Shown: in pieces, positions 33,756 to 43,425 of the stretch
Layout of the letters: each line of letters starts with the position of its first letter
How positions within the stretch are numbered: the first letter of the stretch is position 1
Assembly: GCA_024402665.1 (NCBI GenBank)
Contig: JAKSTI010000015.1
Location: 1 to 50,797 of the forward strand
Length of the DNA stretch: 50,797 bases
Direction of reading: 5' to 3'
Origin: Treponema sp.
Lineage (GTDB): Bacteria; Spirochaetota; Spirochaetia; Treponematales; Treponemataceae
Translations under genes and position numbers: made by a program
Notes under the pieces: generated by a model
What the model was told of the DNA's origin: nothing
Databases searched by the model: none
What the model saw: only the letters and a program-made list of their open reading frames with translations

Positions 33756-35554
33756 AATTCTTCTCTCAACTGTTCAACAATTGCTTTAAATTCATCACAT
33801 GCTGCCTGAACTGGAGCTGTTGTTTCCATATCAACTCCGGCAACTTTAAGAGATTCAATTGGATAGCGTGAACCACCAGATTTAAGGAACTTAAAGTAAT
33901 CTTCTCTTTCTTTTTCTCCGCCAGTTGTTACTCGTTTTGCAAGAGCAAGGGCTGCAGAAATTCCAGTTGCGTATTTGTAAACATAGAATGCAGAGTAGAA
34001 GTGTGGAATTCTTAATCCTTCCATGTCTGAATTATCTTCAAAATGCATTTCTGGACCAAAATAAAGTTCAAGCAATTCTCTGTATGTTTTGCGTAAAAGT
34101 TCCGCTGTAAGTGGAGTTCCGTTTTCAACAAATTCGTGAGCTTTAAGTTCGAATTCTGCAAACATTGTCTGACGGTACAAAGTAGCAAGAATATCATCTG
34201 CACGCATAGCAAGAAGATATTTTTTCATTTCTTTGTCTTTTGCATTTTTCAAAAGGTATTCAAAAACAAGTTCTTCGTTGAAAGTTGAGGCAACTTCAGC
34301 TTCAAAAATTGTGTAGTCATAACACATAAAAGGATTGTTATGAACTGAATACCAGGAATGCATACTGTGACCACCTTCATGAGCCATTGTAAATACATCC
34401 CTGATATTTTCGTCGTTGTAATTCAAAAGAATGTATGGGTTACCAATGTAGCAGCCAGAACTGAAAGCACCACTGCGTTTTCCAACATTTTCATAGCGGT
34501 CTGCCCATCCGTTTAATAATCCGTCGCAAAGTCTGTCTGTATATTCTTTTCCTAAAGGAGCAAGGGCATTACGGCAGATTTCTACAGATTCTTCGTATGA
34601 TGTTTTTGTTGAAACTGACTTTACAAGTGGGACGTAAACATCATAGTGGCGAAGTTCATCAACACCAAGTGCCTTTTTTCTCAGTGAATAATATTCGTGA
34701 AGGGCATCAAGATTTTTGTGGATACAGTCAATAAGATTGTGATAAACAGAAAGTGGAACTTTGTTGCCATACAATGCCTGATCCAAAGATGATTTATATC
34801 CTCTTGCACGAACAGAGAAAACATCCTGATTTACATTACCTGCATAAAGGGCCGCAATTGTATTCTGATGTTCTTCAAATTTTGCATAGAATTTTTTATA
34901 TGCTTCTTCCCGGACTTTTCTATCCTGATTATGCATAAATACAGACCATGTTGTTTCTGTAAGCTGTTTTTCTTCTCCATCTACAGTTACTGTTCCAAAA
35001 GTCTTGTTGATATCAACGTTTGTAAGAACACTAAAAGCTGTTTCTGCAGTCTGTGCGCTCTGCATCTGAAGAGAAAGAATGCGTTCTTCTTTTTCGCTAA
35101 GAATGTACTGTTTGAAGTGAAGTAATTTCTGAATATAGATTTTATAATTTTCAAAAGCAGGAGTAGAAATCCATTTCTGCAATTTATCATCTTCAATTTC
35201 CTGAATTTCAGGATCAATAAAACTTAAAGCAGCCTGCATCTGAGTGTAAGCCATCATTGCACGGCCGTCTCTGTCTGTAGCAGTAGAATCATCTTCATCA
35301 GCTTCATGCTGCAAAGAAGCATAGTGATAAACTGTTTCCATTTTAAGTTCTGCTTCTTCAAGGGCCTTTAATGCTTCAAGAAGAGTTTCTGCAGATTCAC
35401 CAAGGCGACCTTTATACGCAGCAACTTTTTCTGTTAAAACTGAAACTTCTTTTAAAGCAGCTTCCCAATCATCATCAGATTTATAAATAGAAGAAAGATC
35501 CCATTTGTCTTTTGCAGGGACATCTTTTCTTAATGGAATTGTATTTTTACTCAT
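33752..35554 (-). CDS. pepF: Oligoendopeptidase F (M3 metallopeptidase)
   Basis: 600 residues. It carries the zinc-binding motif HEGGHSMHSW (HExxH-like: HEGGH) with the downstream Glu in FEAEVASTFNEELVFEYLL. The N-terminus RKDVPAKDKWDLSSIYKSDDDWE is typical of PepF. It degrades short peptides in the cytoplasm; no signal peptide is present. I choose the ATG at 35554 (MSKNT) rather than an in-frame TTG at 35560, because a minus-strand TATACT (35567-35562) ends 7 bases before the ATG and would start transcription at it. First gene of the operon. Confidence 0.93.
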   Translation of the reverse strand: MSKNTIPLRKDVPAKDKWDLSSIYKSDDDWEAALKEVSVLTEKVAAYKGRLGESAETLLEALKALEEAELKMETVYHYASLQHEADEDDSTATDRDGRAMMAYTQMQAALSFIDPEIQEIEDDKLQKWISTPAFENYKIYIQKLLHFKQYILSEKEERILSLQMQSAQTAETAFSVLTNVDINKTFGTVTVDGEEKQLTETTWSVFMHNQDRKVREEAYKKFYAKFEEHQNTIAALYAGNVNQDVFSVRARGYKSSLDQALYGNKVPLSVYHNLIDCIHKNLDALHEYYSLRKKALGVDELRHYDVYVPLVKSVSTKTSYEESVEICRNALAPLGKEYTDRLCDGLLNGWADRYENVGKRSGAFSSGCYIGNPYILLNYNDENIRDVFTMAHEGGHSMHSWYSVHNNPFMCYDYTIFEAEVASTFNEELVFEYLLKNAKDKEMKKYLLAMRADDILATLYRQTMFAEFELKAHEFVENGTPLTAELLRKTYRELLELYFGPEMHFEDNSDMEGLRIPHFYSAFYVYKYATGISAALALAKRVTTGGEKEREDYFKFLKSGGSRYPIESLKVAGVDMETTAPVQAACDEFKAIVEQLREEL

Positions 35555-35561
35555 GGTCAAA

Positions 35562-35626
35562 AGTATAAAAGAAAAACAAAAAATTATAAATATGTACTTG
35601 ATATTATGGAAATAAATTAATAAATT
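35562..35626. promoter_or_regulatory. Divergent promoters of pepF and the ABC exporter operon
   Basis: Minus strand: TATACT (35567-35562) ends 7 bases before the pepF ATG. Plus strand: TTGATA (35598-35603), 17-base spacer, TAAATT (35621-35626), then 7 bases to the ATG at 35634. Neither gene has a Shine-Dalgarno. Confidence 0.5.
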
Positions 35627-35633
35627 TTACGTT

Positions 35634-37382
35634 ATGGCTAATGTTAAAAAATTATTAAAAGGAATGGAAAAGAAATATATAGTAAACACATTCCTTTCTC
35701 CTATTGCTATGATTGGCGAAGTTTTAATGGAAATTCTTATTCCTTCAATTATGGCAAAAATTATTGATATTGGAATTAATAATAAGGATTTACCTTACGT
35801 AACAAAATGGGGCCTTATTATGATTGGGGTTGCCTGTATTTCCCTTGTTTTTGGTATGCTGGGAACTAAATTTTCAACTTTTGCCGCACAAGGTTTTGCT
35901 TACAATTTGCGCACTAAGTTATTCCATAAAATCCAGGGATTTTCTTTTGCAAATATAGACAAATTCAGTACAGCATCATTAATCACTCGTCTAACAACTG
36001 ATGTTAATATGACAATGAACGTTTACCGTATGCTTATTCATATGTGTGTTCGTTCTCCATTTATGATGATTGCCGGTACAGTTGCAGCATTCAAGTTAAA
36101 TTCATCACTGGCAGTATTATTCCTGATTGCAGTTCCAGTAATTGCAATTGGTATTATTTCCCTTTCTATGGTTGCTCATCCACGTTTTGAAATTATGATG
36201 AAAAAGTTTGATGGATTAAACGCAACTATTCAGGAAAATCTGATTGGTATTAGAGTTGTAAAAGCTTATGTTCGTGGCGATTTTGAAGAAGACAAATTTT
36301 ACAAAGCCGCAGACAATGTTCGTAAAGCTCAGGTTAATGCAGAAAAAGTTGTAATCTTCATGGGACCAATTATGATGACTGTAATGTATCTTTCAATGAT
36401 TGCAGTTATGTGGTTTGGCGGAAGACAGGTTGTTTTAGGTTCAATGCATTCTGGTGAGTTAATCAGCTTCTTTACTTATGTTACACAGGTTCTTTCATCT
36501 TTGATGATGCTTGGTATGGTTTTTGTTTCATTAGTAATGGTAAAAGCTTCAATTCGCCGTATTGTTGAAGTTCTTGATGAACAGTCTGACATTGTAACTA
36601 AAGACAATTGTGTAAAAGAAGTTGCCGACGGTTCAATCACTTTTGAAAACGTAAACTTCAGCTACACAAAACATTTAAGTAATCTTGTTCTTAAAAATAT
36701 AAATATTGATATTAAGAGCGGTGAGGTTGTTGGTATTATTGGAGGAACTGGTTCTTCAAAAACAACTTTAGTTTCTCTTGTTCCACGCCTTTATGATTCT
36801 TTGAACGGAACTGTAAAAGTTGGTGGTGTTGATGTTCGTAATTATGATTTGACAGTTCTTAGAGACAGCGTTGCAATGGTTTTGCAGAAAAACGTTTTGT
36901 TCAGTGGAACTATTAAAGACAATTTGCGCTGGGGAAATGAAAACGCAACTGACGAACAGATTGTTCAGGCATGTAAAGCTGCAGATGCTGATGGATTCAT
37001 TAGTTCTTTCCCAGATGGATATGAAACAGAACTTGGTCAGGGTGGTGTAAATGTATCTGGTGGACAGAAACAGAGACTTTGTATTGCACGTGCCTTGCTT
37101 AAAAATCCTAAGATTTTGATTCTTGATGACAGTACTTCTGCCGTTGATACTGCTACAGAAGGACGCATCCGGGGCGCTTTGAAGGAACTTGCTCCAGATA
37201 CAACAAAAATCATTATTGCTCAGAGAATCTCTTCTGTAAAAGATGCAGATAAGATTATTGTTCTTGATAATGGTGTTGTAAGCGGCATTGGAACTCATGA
37301 TGAATTGATTAATACAAATAAGATTTATCAGGAAGTATTTGAAAGTCAGCAGCAGGGTAGCGGCGACGCAGATTTAAGTTAG
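35634..37382 (+). CDS. ABC exporter half-transporter, degenerate-site subunit
   Basis: 582 residues: six-helix type I exporter domain (about 1-310) then an NBD. Walker A is GGTGSSKTT and the signature NVSGGQKQRL. Walker B reads ILILDDSTSAVD, with Asp in place of the catalytic Glu, and the switch His is Gln (IIAQRISS). Those two changes define the non-hydrolysing site of heterodimeric exporters of the TM287/288 or LmrCD kind. The partner gene begins 31 bp downstream. The exported substrate (drug, lipid or peptide) is not indicated. Confidence 0.9.
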   Translation: MANVKKLLKGMEKKYIVNTFLSPIAMIGEVLMEILIPSIMAKIIDIGINNKDLPYVTKWGLIMIGVACISLVFGMLGTKFSTFAAQGFAYNLRTKLFHKIQGFSFANIDKFSTASLITRLTTDVNMTMNVYRMLIHMCVRSPFMMIAGTVAAFKLNSSLAVLFLIAVPVIAIGIISLSMVAHPRFEIMMKKFDGLNATIQENLIGIRVVKAYVRGDFEEDKFYKAADNVRKAQVNAEKVVIFMGPIMMTVMYLSMIAVMWFGGRQVVLGSMHSGELISFFTYVTQVLSSLMMLGMVFVSLVMVKASIRRIVEVLDEQSDIVTKDNCVKEVADGSITFENVNFSYTKHLSNLVLKNINIDIKSGEVVGIIGGTGSSKTTLVSLVPRLYDSLNGTVKVGGVDVRNYDLTVLRDSVAMVLQKNVLFSGTIKDNLRWGNENATDEQIVQACKAADADGFISSFPDGYETELGQGGVNVSGGQKQRLCIARALLKNPKILILDDSTSAVDTATEGRIRGALKELAPDTTKIIIAQRISSVKDADKIIVLDNGVVSGIGTHDELINTNKIYQEVFESQQQGSGDADLS

Positions 37383-37413
37383 ACTTAGTTATTTATAGTA
37401 TAAGGAGAATAAT

Positions 37414-39351
37414 ATGCCTCCAGCAAGAAGTAGAGGTTTTGCAAAACCTAAAGACGCAAAAAAGACTATCAGTAGAATTTTAAAATATATGGGAACATAC
37501 AAAATTCTTTGGATTTTTGTATTCCTTTGTGTAGTTGTTAGTTCTGGTGTAAACGTAGTTGCAAGCTACCTTATTAAACCAGCATTAAATGACTTCATTA
37601 TTCCACTTATTGGACAGAAAAATCCAGATTTTTCAGGATTCATTAAACTTTTGATTGCAGTTTTATCTCTTTTCATACTTGGTGTTTTCACAAACTGGGC
37701 AAACTCAAGAATCATGATTAAGATTTCTACAAATCTTTTGTTTAATATCAGAACTGAATTGTTTAAACGTCTGGAAAAACTCCCAATCAGATATTATGAC
37801 GCTCATACTCACGGTGAACTTATGTCTCGCTTTACTAACGATACAGATGCTTTGCGTGAAATGATGAGTCAGACTGTTCCTCAGCTCTTATCTTCTATAA
37901 TTACAGTTGTTTCTGTTTTTGTAATGATGATTGTTTTGAGTCCAATGTTAACAGTAATCATGATTGTTACAATGTTCGTTACAGCTTTCATCATCGCAAT
38001 GATTGGTAAACGTTCTGCAAAGGCATTCCGTGAAAATCAGAAAAGCGTTGGTGAATTAAACGGCTACATTGAAGAAATGATTGAAGGTCAGAAAGTAATC
38101 AAAGTATTCAATCACGAAACAGTGGCTAAAGCTGAATTTGCAAAATTAAACGAAAATCTTCGTAAAGCTGGTACAGATGCCATGACTTATGGTGGTATGA
38201 TGGGACCAGTTACAAATAACATGGCTCATGCTCAGTACGCAATTATTGCTATTGTTGCATCAACATTTATGATTGGAAGACTTAGTGGTTCAATTCCTGC
38301 AAACTGGTTTATTGGTGTCCTTGATCTTGGTACAATTGCCGCTTTCTTGCAGTACACACGTTCTTTCAGCCAGCCAATTTCTATGATGAGTATGCAGGCA
38401 AACAGTGTTTTGAATGCTCTTGCCGGTGCAGAAAGAATTTTTGCTGTTATTGATGAAGAACCTGAAGTTGATGAAGGTCAGTATACTCTTGTAAATGCAT
38501 ACGAAGCTACAAGAAAAAAGGATGGTTCAAAGAAACTTGTTCAGTCTTACGGATTTACTGGAGAATGGGCATGGAAAAATCCTGCAGACAATTCTTTGTG
38601 TGCATTAAAAGGTGAAGTTGTATTTGATCATGTTACTTTTGGTTATACTCCAGAAAAAACTGTTCTTCACGATATTTGTATTCACGCAAAACCTGGTCAG
38701 AAAATCGCGCTTGTAGGTTCAACAGGTTCAGGAAAAACAACAACAATTAATTTGTTGAGCCGCTTCTATGATATTGAAGATGGAAATGGTCAGATCACTT
38801 ATGATGGCGTTCCTTTAAAAAACATTGCAAAAGGTTCTTTAAGAAAATCTCTTGGAATGGTTCAGCAGGCAACACACCTCTTTACAGGAACAATCAGAGA
38901 AAATATCCGCTACGGTAACCTTGATGCTTCTGATCAGCAGGTATATGAAGCTGCAAAACTTGCAAACGCAGACAGTTTTATTCAGCATCTTGAAAATGGC
39001 TATGATACAGTAATTACAGGCGATGGTTCTTCTTTAAGCCAGGGACAGCGCCAGTTGCTTGCTATTGCCAGAGCTGCAGTTGCAAATCCTCCTGTATTAA
39101 TTCTTGATGAAGCAACTTCTTCAATTGATACTCGTACAGAAAAATATATCGAAAAAGGTATGGATTCATTAATGGCAGGCAGAACAACTTTTGTAATTGC
39201 TCACCGTTTGTCTACAGTTCGTAATGCAGATGAAATCATTGTTCTTGAACATGGAAACATTATTGAACGTGGAACTCATGATGAATTGATTGCTAAAAAA
39301 GGCCGCTATTACTTCCTCTATACAGGAAACAGAATCACCTTAGATGAATAG
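37414..39351 (+). CDS. ABC exporter half-transporter, catalytic-site subunit
   Basis: 645 residues: N-terminal extension of ~25 residues, six membrane helices, then an NBD with Walker A STGSGKTTT, signature SLSQGQRQLLAIARA, canonical Walker B ILDEATSSID and switch His in VIAHRLST. It also has an insertion of ~45 residues between membrane domain and NBD (around ATRKKDGSKKLVQSYGFTGE), common in the larger partner of these pairs. With the preceding subunit it should form one canonical and one degenerate ATP site. The Shine-Dalgarno is aaggag. Confidence 0.9.
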   Translation: MPPARSRGFAKPKDAKKTISRILKYMGTYKILWIFVFLCVVVSSGVNVVASYLIKPALNDFIIPLIGQKNPDFSGFIKLLIAVLSLFILGVFTNWANSRIMIKISTNLLFNIRTELFKRLEKLPIRYYDAHTHGELMSRFTNDTDALREMMSQTVPQLLSSIITVVSVFVMMIVLSPMLTVIMIVTMFVTAFIIAMIGKRSAKAFRENQKSVGELNGYIEEMIEGQKVIKVFNHETVAKAEFAKLNENLRKAGTDAMTYGGMMGPVTNNMAHAQYAIIAIVASTFMIGRLSGSIPANWFIGVLDLGTIAAFLQYTRSFSQPISMMSMQANSVLNALAGAERIFAVIDEEPEVDEGQYTLVNAYEATRKKDGSKKLVQSYGFTGEWAWKNPADNSLCALKGEVVFDHVTFGYTPEKTVLHDICIHAKPGQKIALVGSTGSGKTTTINLLSRFYDIEDGNGQITYDGVPLKNIAKGSLRKSLGMVQQATHLFTGTIRENIRYGNLDASDQQVYEAAKLANADSFIQHLENGYDTVITGDGSSLSQGQRQLLAIARAAVANPPVLILDEATSSIDTRTEKYIEKGMDSLMAGRTTFVIAHRLSTVRNADEIIVLEHGNIIERGTHDELIAKKGRYYFLYTGNRITLDE

Positions 39352-39368
39352 AGAATAAAATAGATTTG

Positions 39369-39438
39369 TTGTAACTTCCTTATAAATGCATTATAATTTT
39401 GGGCATATTATTTGTGCAATAAAGCATTTATGAGGAAG
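39369..39438 (+). promoter_or_regulatory. valS promoter with an inverted repeat linking the -35/-10 spacer to the Shine-Dalgarno
   Basis: TTGTAA (39369-39374), 17-base spacer, TATAAT (39392-39397). cttccttataaatgc (39375-39389, exactly in the spacer) is complementary to gcatttatgaggaag (39424-39438), which contains the valS ribosome site, with one G-U pair. I see no T-box or tRNA-like leader. Confidence 0.55.
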
Positions 39439-39443
39439 GAAAA

Positions 39444-42158
39444 ATGAAAGCTATTGAACTTGAAAAAGCTTACGATCCAAAATCTTTCGAAGATCGTATC
39501 TACAACGACTGGAACAGCAAAGGTTATTTTAAACCTGCATCTGATGAATCTTCACCTGTACACTGTCAGTGTGAAAAATGTCAGGGAAATTATACAGTCG
39601 TCATTCCTCCTCCAAACGTAACTGGTGTTCTTCACATGGGACACGGTTTAAACAACACTCTCCAGGATATCGTAGTTCGCTACCACCGTATGAAGGGCGA
39701 CAATACTCTTTGGGTAACTGGTACTGACCATGCCGGTATTGCTACACAGAACGTTGTTGAACGTAAACTTAAAGCAGAAGGTAAAACTCGTAATGACCTT
39801 GGCCGTGAAAAGTTCCTTGAACGCACATGGCAGGTTAAAGAAGAACATCATAATATCATTGTAAAACAGCAGAAAAAACTTGGTAACTCTACAGACTGGG
39901 ACCGCGAACGTTTTACTTATGATGAAGGTCTTTCTGGTGCTGTTCGTGAAGTTTTCGTAACTTTGTATGAACGTGGCCTTATGTATAAAGGTAAACGCCT
40001 TGTAAACTGGTGTCCTCGTTGTGGTACTGCTCTTGCTGATGATGAAGTTGACCATGAAGATACACAGGGTGCAATGTATCACATTTATTATGAATATGCA
40101 GATGGTTCTGGAAAAATTGAAGTTGCAACAACTCGTCCAGAAACATTCTTTGGTGATACTGCAGTTGCTGTAAATCCTAACGATGAACGCTATAAGGCAA
40201 TTGTTGGAAAGAAAATCAAACTTCCATTAATTGGAAAAGAAATCCCAATCATTGCAGATGACTATGTTGATATGGAATTCGGAACTGGTATGGTAAAAAT
40301 CACTCCAGCTCACGACCCTAACGACTGGGAAGTTGGTAAACGCCACAATCTTGAAGTAATCAATCTTCTTACTCCAGATGGAAAAATGAACGAAAATGTT
40401 CCAGAAAAATACCGTGGTCTTAAACCAGAACAGGCTCGTAAACTTGTAATCGAAGATCTTACAGAAGCTGGACTTTTCAAAGAAGAAGAAAAAATGGTTC
40501 ACTCAGTTGGTAAATGTTACCGCTGTAAAACTGTTGTAGAACCTTATTTGTCTGACCAGTGGTTTGTAAAAATGAAGCCAATGGCAGATAAAGCCCTTGC
40601 AGCTTGGAAAGCAGGTGAAATCCAGTTCTTCCCACAGAAATGGGAAAATACATATGAACAGTGGCTTGTAAATATCCGCGACTGGTGTGTAAGCCGTCAG
40701 ATTTGGTGGGGTCACCGTATTCCTGCCTGGTACTGTGAATGTGGTGAAACAATCGTTAGCCGTACAGATCCAGATTGCTGTCCAAAATGTGGTTCAAAAA
40801 ATCTTAAACAGGATCCAGATGTTCTTGATACATGGTTCAGTTCTTGGTTGTGGCCATTTAGTACTCTTGGCTGGCCAGAAAAAACTGCAGATTTGGAAAA
40901 ATTCTATCCAACTACAGCTTTGGTAACTGCATACGACATCATCTTCTTCTGGGTTGCCCGTATGATTATGGCTGGTCTTGAATTTACAGGAAAAGCTCCA
41001 TTCCATGACATTTATATTCACGGTCTTGTTCGTGATAAGCAGGGACGTAAAATGTCTAAGTCTCTTGGAAACGGTATTGACCCACTTGAAATTATTGATA
41101 TGTACGGTTCTGATGCCCTTAAGTTCACTCTTGCATTTATGTGTGCTCAGGGACAGGATATTCTTGTTGATAAAGATTCCTTCAAACTCGGTTCACGTTT
41201 CTGTAACAAAGTTTGGAATGCAAGCCGCTACCTTTTGGGTAACCTTGAAGGACGTAATCTTGTATCTGTTAAAGATTCAGATCTTACTGAACTTGATAAA
41301 TGGATTTACAGCCGCTTGAATTATGCTGCAAAAACAGCCCGCGAAGCTCTGGAATCTTACCGCTATAATGATGCTGCTTCTGCAATGATGGAATTCTTCT
41401 GGAATGAATTCTGTGACTGGTATGTTGAAGCAACAAAAATCAACTTTAAGAATGGTGATGATGCAGAAAAAGATCGTCAGGCAACTGTTTTGATGAATAT
41501 CCTTGAAGAATCATTAAGACTTCTTCATCCATATATTCCATTTGTTACAGAAGAGATTTACAGCAAGCTTCCATTGGCTGATCTTGTTAAGACTCGTCCT
41601 GCAGACAATAAGATTGTTACAACAAGCACATACAACGGTATGTTAATGAATGCTCCTTACCCAGAAGCAAATGCAAACCGCGAAAATGCAGAAGTAGAAG
41701 CTCGTTTTGAAGCACTTAAAGATTTAATTGGTAAAGTTCGTGCTACAAAGGTTGACTGTGGTATTGATCCTGCTATTAAAATCAACATTGCTATCCTTAT
41801 TGAAAAGGGCAGTGAAGCAGAAGTAGCCCGCGAAAAGGTTGAAATGATTCAGCTTCTTGGTGGTGTTGCTAAAGTTGATTTTGTTGATGCAAAACCTGCA
41901 AGTTCAATTGGTACTGTAGGAAAAGGATTTGAAGCATTCGTTATTCTTGATGAAAATATCAACAAGGAACAGCTTCTTACTCGTTTCCAGAAAGCAATTG
42001 ATCAGGAAACAGAATGGGCACGCCGCAGTGAAAACAAATTGAACGGCAACTTTGCTCAGCATGCTCCTGCAGAACTTGTTGAAAAAGAAAAGGAAATTTT
42101 AGCAGAAGCAAAACGTAAGATTGAAAAACTCCAGTCTTATGTAAGTGAGTTGAAGTAA
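39444..42158 (+). CDS. valS: Valyl-tRNA synthetase
   Basis: 904 residues, class Ia. The HIGH motif is HMGHGLNN (near residue 69) and the KMSKS motif is intact (RKMSKSLGNG). The editing domain carries TTRPETFFGDTAVAV, and there are two CxxC zinc-like pairs (CPRCG near 190, CPKCGSKN near 450) plus CQCEKC near 36. A C-terminal coiled-coil arm (about 840-904, ending EILAEAKRKIEKLQSYVSELK split across the end) is typical of ValRS. It charges tRNA-Val and deacylates Thr-tRNA-Val. It is followed by a terminator. Confidence 0.96.
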   Translation: MKAIELEKAYDPKSFEDRIYNDWNSKGYFKPASDESSPVHCQCEKCQGNYTVVIPPPNVTGVLHMGHGLNNTLQDIVVRYHRMKGDNTLWVTGTDHAGIATQNVVERKLKAEGKTRNDLGREKFLERTWQVKEEHHNIIVKQQKKLGNSTDWDRERFTYDEGLSGAVREVFVTLYERGLMYKGKRLVNWCPRCGTALADDEVDHEDTQGAMYHIYYEYADGSGKIEVATTRPETFFGDTAVAVNPNDERYKAIVGKKIKLPLIGKEIPIIADDYVDMEFGTGMVKITPAHDPNDWEVGKRHNLEVINLLTPDGKMNENVPEKYRGLKPEQARKLVIEDLTEAGLFKEEEKMVHSVGKCYRCKTVVEPYLSDQWFVKMKPMADKALAAWKAGEIQFFPQKWENTYEQWLVNIRDWCVSRQIWWGHRIPAWYCECGETIVSRTDPDCCPKCGSKNLKQDPDVLDTWFSSWLWPFSTLGWPEKTADLEKFYPTTALVTAYDIIFFWVARMIMAGLEFTGKAPFHDIYIHGLVRDKQGRKMSKSLGNGIDPLEIIDMYGSDALKFTLAFMCAQGQDILVDKDSFKLGSRFCNKVWNASRYLLGNLEGRNLVSVKDSDLTELDKWIYSRLNYAAKTAREALESYRYNDAASAMMEFFWNEFCDWYVEATKINFKNGDDAEKDRQATVLMNILEESLRLLHPYIPFVTEEIYSKLPLADLVKTRPADNKIVTTSTYNGMLMNAPYPEANANRENAEVEARFEALKDLIGKVRATKVDCGIDPAIKINIAILIEKGSEAEVAREKVEMIQLLGGVAKVDFVDAKPASSIGTVGKGFEAFVILDENINKEQLLTRFQKAIDQETEWARRSENKLNGNFAQHAPAELVEKEKEILAEAKRKIEKLQSYVSELK

Positions 42159-42170
42159 TTGGATAAGCTA

Positions 42171-42198
42171 AAAAATTGCTGCATCGCAATTTTTCTTA
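42171..42198 (+). terminator. Rho-independent terminator after valS
   Basis: aaaaattgc (42171-42179) pairs perfectly with gcaattttt (42186-42194), ending in a U-run. Confidence 0.75.
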
Positions 42199-42256
42199 AC
42201 GCTTTTCAAATAGAACAACGCGTGCTCTGACCGGCGCGCTTACACAAGGAGCATAT

Positions 42257-42889
42257 ATGGCTAAACGAAAATATGAAATGAAAATTGAACGTTCTTCGGC
42301 AATGGCTACAGAACAAATGTATTTGCTTAGCAGTATGCACCTTGCTCCTTACATGCAGCTTGCAACTGGATTAATTGGTAAGGCAAGACACGCCGGCGGA
42401 AATATGTTCCGTCATCAGATGGACACACTTGCTATTTTAATTGACTATGGTTACATAGATTCAGTTTTGTTAAAAGCAAGTGTTGTTCACGACACAGTAG
42501 AAGATATTCCTGATTTTGACAGAAATCTTATTATCAACGCAGATCCAGAAGGCGAGCAGGTATTAGATTTAGTTCTTGAAGTTACCCGCCGTGAAGATGA
42601 AGATAAAAAACAATTCTTAAAACGCATCCTTGATACAGGTTCTCAGCGTGCAAAAGTTTTGAAATGTGCAGATCGTATTTCCAACATGATTTCCTTAGGT
42701 TATGTTACTGATCCAAAATTTATTGAACGCTATTGTGATGAAACAGAATTCTTCCTTTTGCCAATGGCACTTGAAGTAGATTTCAATATGTATCAGGAAT
42801 TAATCAATCTTATAGTAACACGCCGCCGCTATCTTGAAGATGGTGGTTACTTCTGTCAGGAAAAGAAAAAATCAGACAGTCAGAAATAA
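42257..42889 (+). CDS. Small HD-domain phosphohydrolase (SpoT/MESH1-like)
   Basis: 210 residues, a single HD domain. Metal-binding residues are visible: His53 in FRHQMDT, His78-Asp79 with Glu82-Asp83 in VVHDTVEDIPDF, and a later Asp in KCADRISNM. The HDxxED pattern and size are those of (p)ppGpp hydrolase-like proteins. No synthetase or TGS/ACT domain is present. It may hydrolyse ppGpp or another nucleotide; this is inference from the motif. The Shine-Dalgarno is aaggag. The DHFR gene follows 22 bp later. Confidence 0.75.
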   Translation: MAKRKYEMKIERSSAMATEQMYLLSSMHLAPYMQLATGLIGKARHAGGNMFRHQMDTLAILIDYGYIDSVLLKASVVHDTVEDIPDFDRNLIINADPEGEQVLDLVLEVTRREDEDKKQFLKRILDTGSQRAKVLKCADRISNMISLGYVTDPKFIERYCDETEFFLLPMALEVDFNMYQELINLIVTRRRYLEDGGYFCQEKKKSDSQK

Positions 42890-42911
42890 TTGCAATAGAG
42901 AAAGCCTCATA

Positions 42912-43424
42912 ATGATTTGTTTGATTGCCGCATATACAAAAAATCGCGTCATTGGTAAAAATGGAAAAATTCCCTGGAATATTGAAGGGGAAAAATCTCA
43001 CTTTAAAAATCTGACTACTGGAAACATTGTGGTAATGGGAAGAAAAACCTTTGAAGAAATAGGCCGCCCCTTACCAGAGAGAATCACAATCATTGTTTCT
43101 TCAAGTGCCGCTTTAGACAAACATATCTGCAGCACCTGTTTTAGAGTAACATCCCTGGAAGAAGCCATCTCTCTTTCAACCACCATCGCCCCAGAAAAAC
43201 ACATATTCATCTGTGGGGGTGCCAAACTCTACGCCGCAGCTCTGCCTCTGGTAGAAAAAATGTACATTACAAAAATCAACCTGGAACTTAGCGGCGACAC
43301 TTTCTTCCCTGTTTTTGATGAGTCAGAATTCACCGCCCTAACAGAAGAACATAAAGAAAATATTCCTGCCGCAGAGTTGGGTCTTGTTTCTTTTGATTAT
43401 ATTACCTATACAAGGAAAAAATAG
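42912..43424 (+). CDS. folA: Dihydrofolate reductase
   Basis: 170 residues from the ATG at 42912; a longer in-frame opening upstream overlaps the HD gene and is not DHFR-like. It contains MICLIAAYTKNRVIGKNGKIPWN, with the NADPH loop VVMGRKTFEEIG and FICGGAKLYAAAL. The active-site carboxylate, usually Asp in bacteria, seems to be Glu here (IEGEKSHFK), as in vertebrate enzymes. It reduces dihydrofolate, which accumulates only when a ThyA-type synthase is used, so its presence beside a ThyX-family gene in this window is notable. Confidence 0.9.
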   Translation: MICLIAAYTKNRVIGKNGKIPWNIEGEKSHFKNLTTGNIVVMGRKTFEEIGRPLPERITIIVSSSAALDKHICSTCFRVTSLEEAISLSTTIAPEKHIFICGGAKLYAAALPLVEKMYITKINLELSGDTFFPVFDESEFTALTEEHKENIPAAELGLVSFDYITYTRKK

Positions 43425-43425
43425 A

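Noticed and set aside
39352..39443. T-box leader for valS
   Set aside because: No specifier loop or T-box sequence, and the leader is only about 40 bases.
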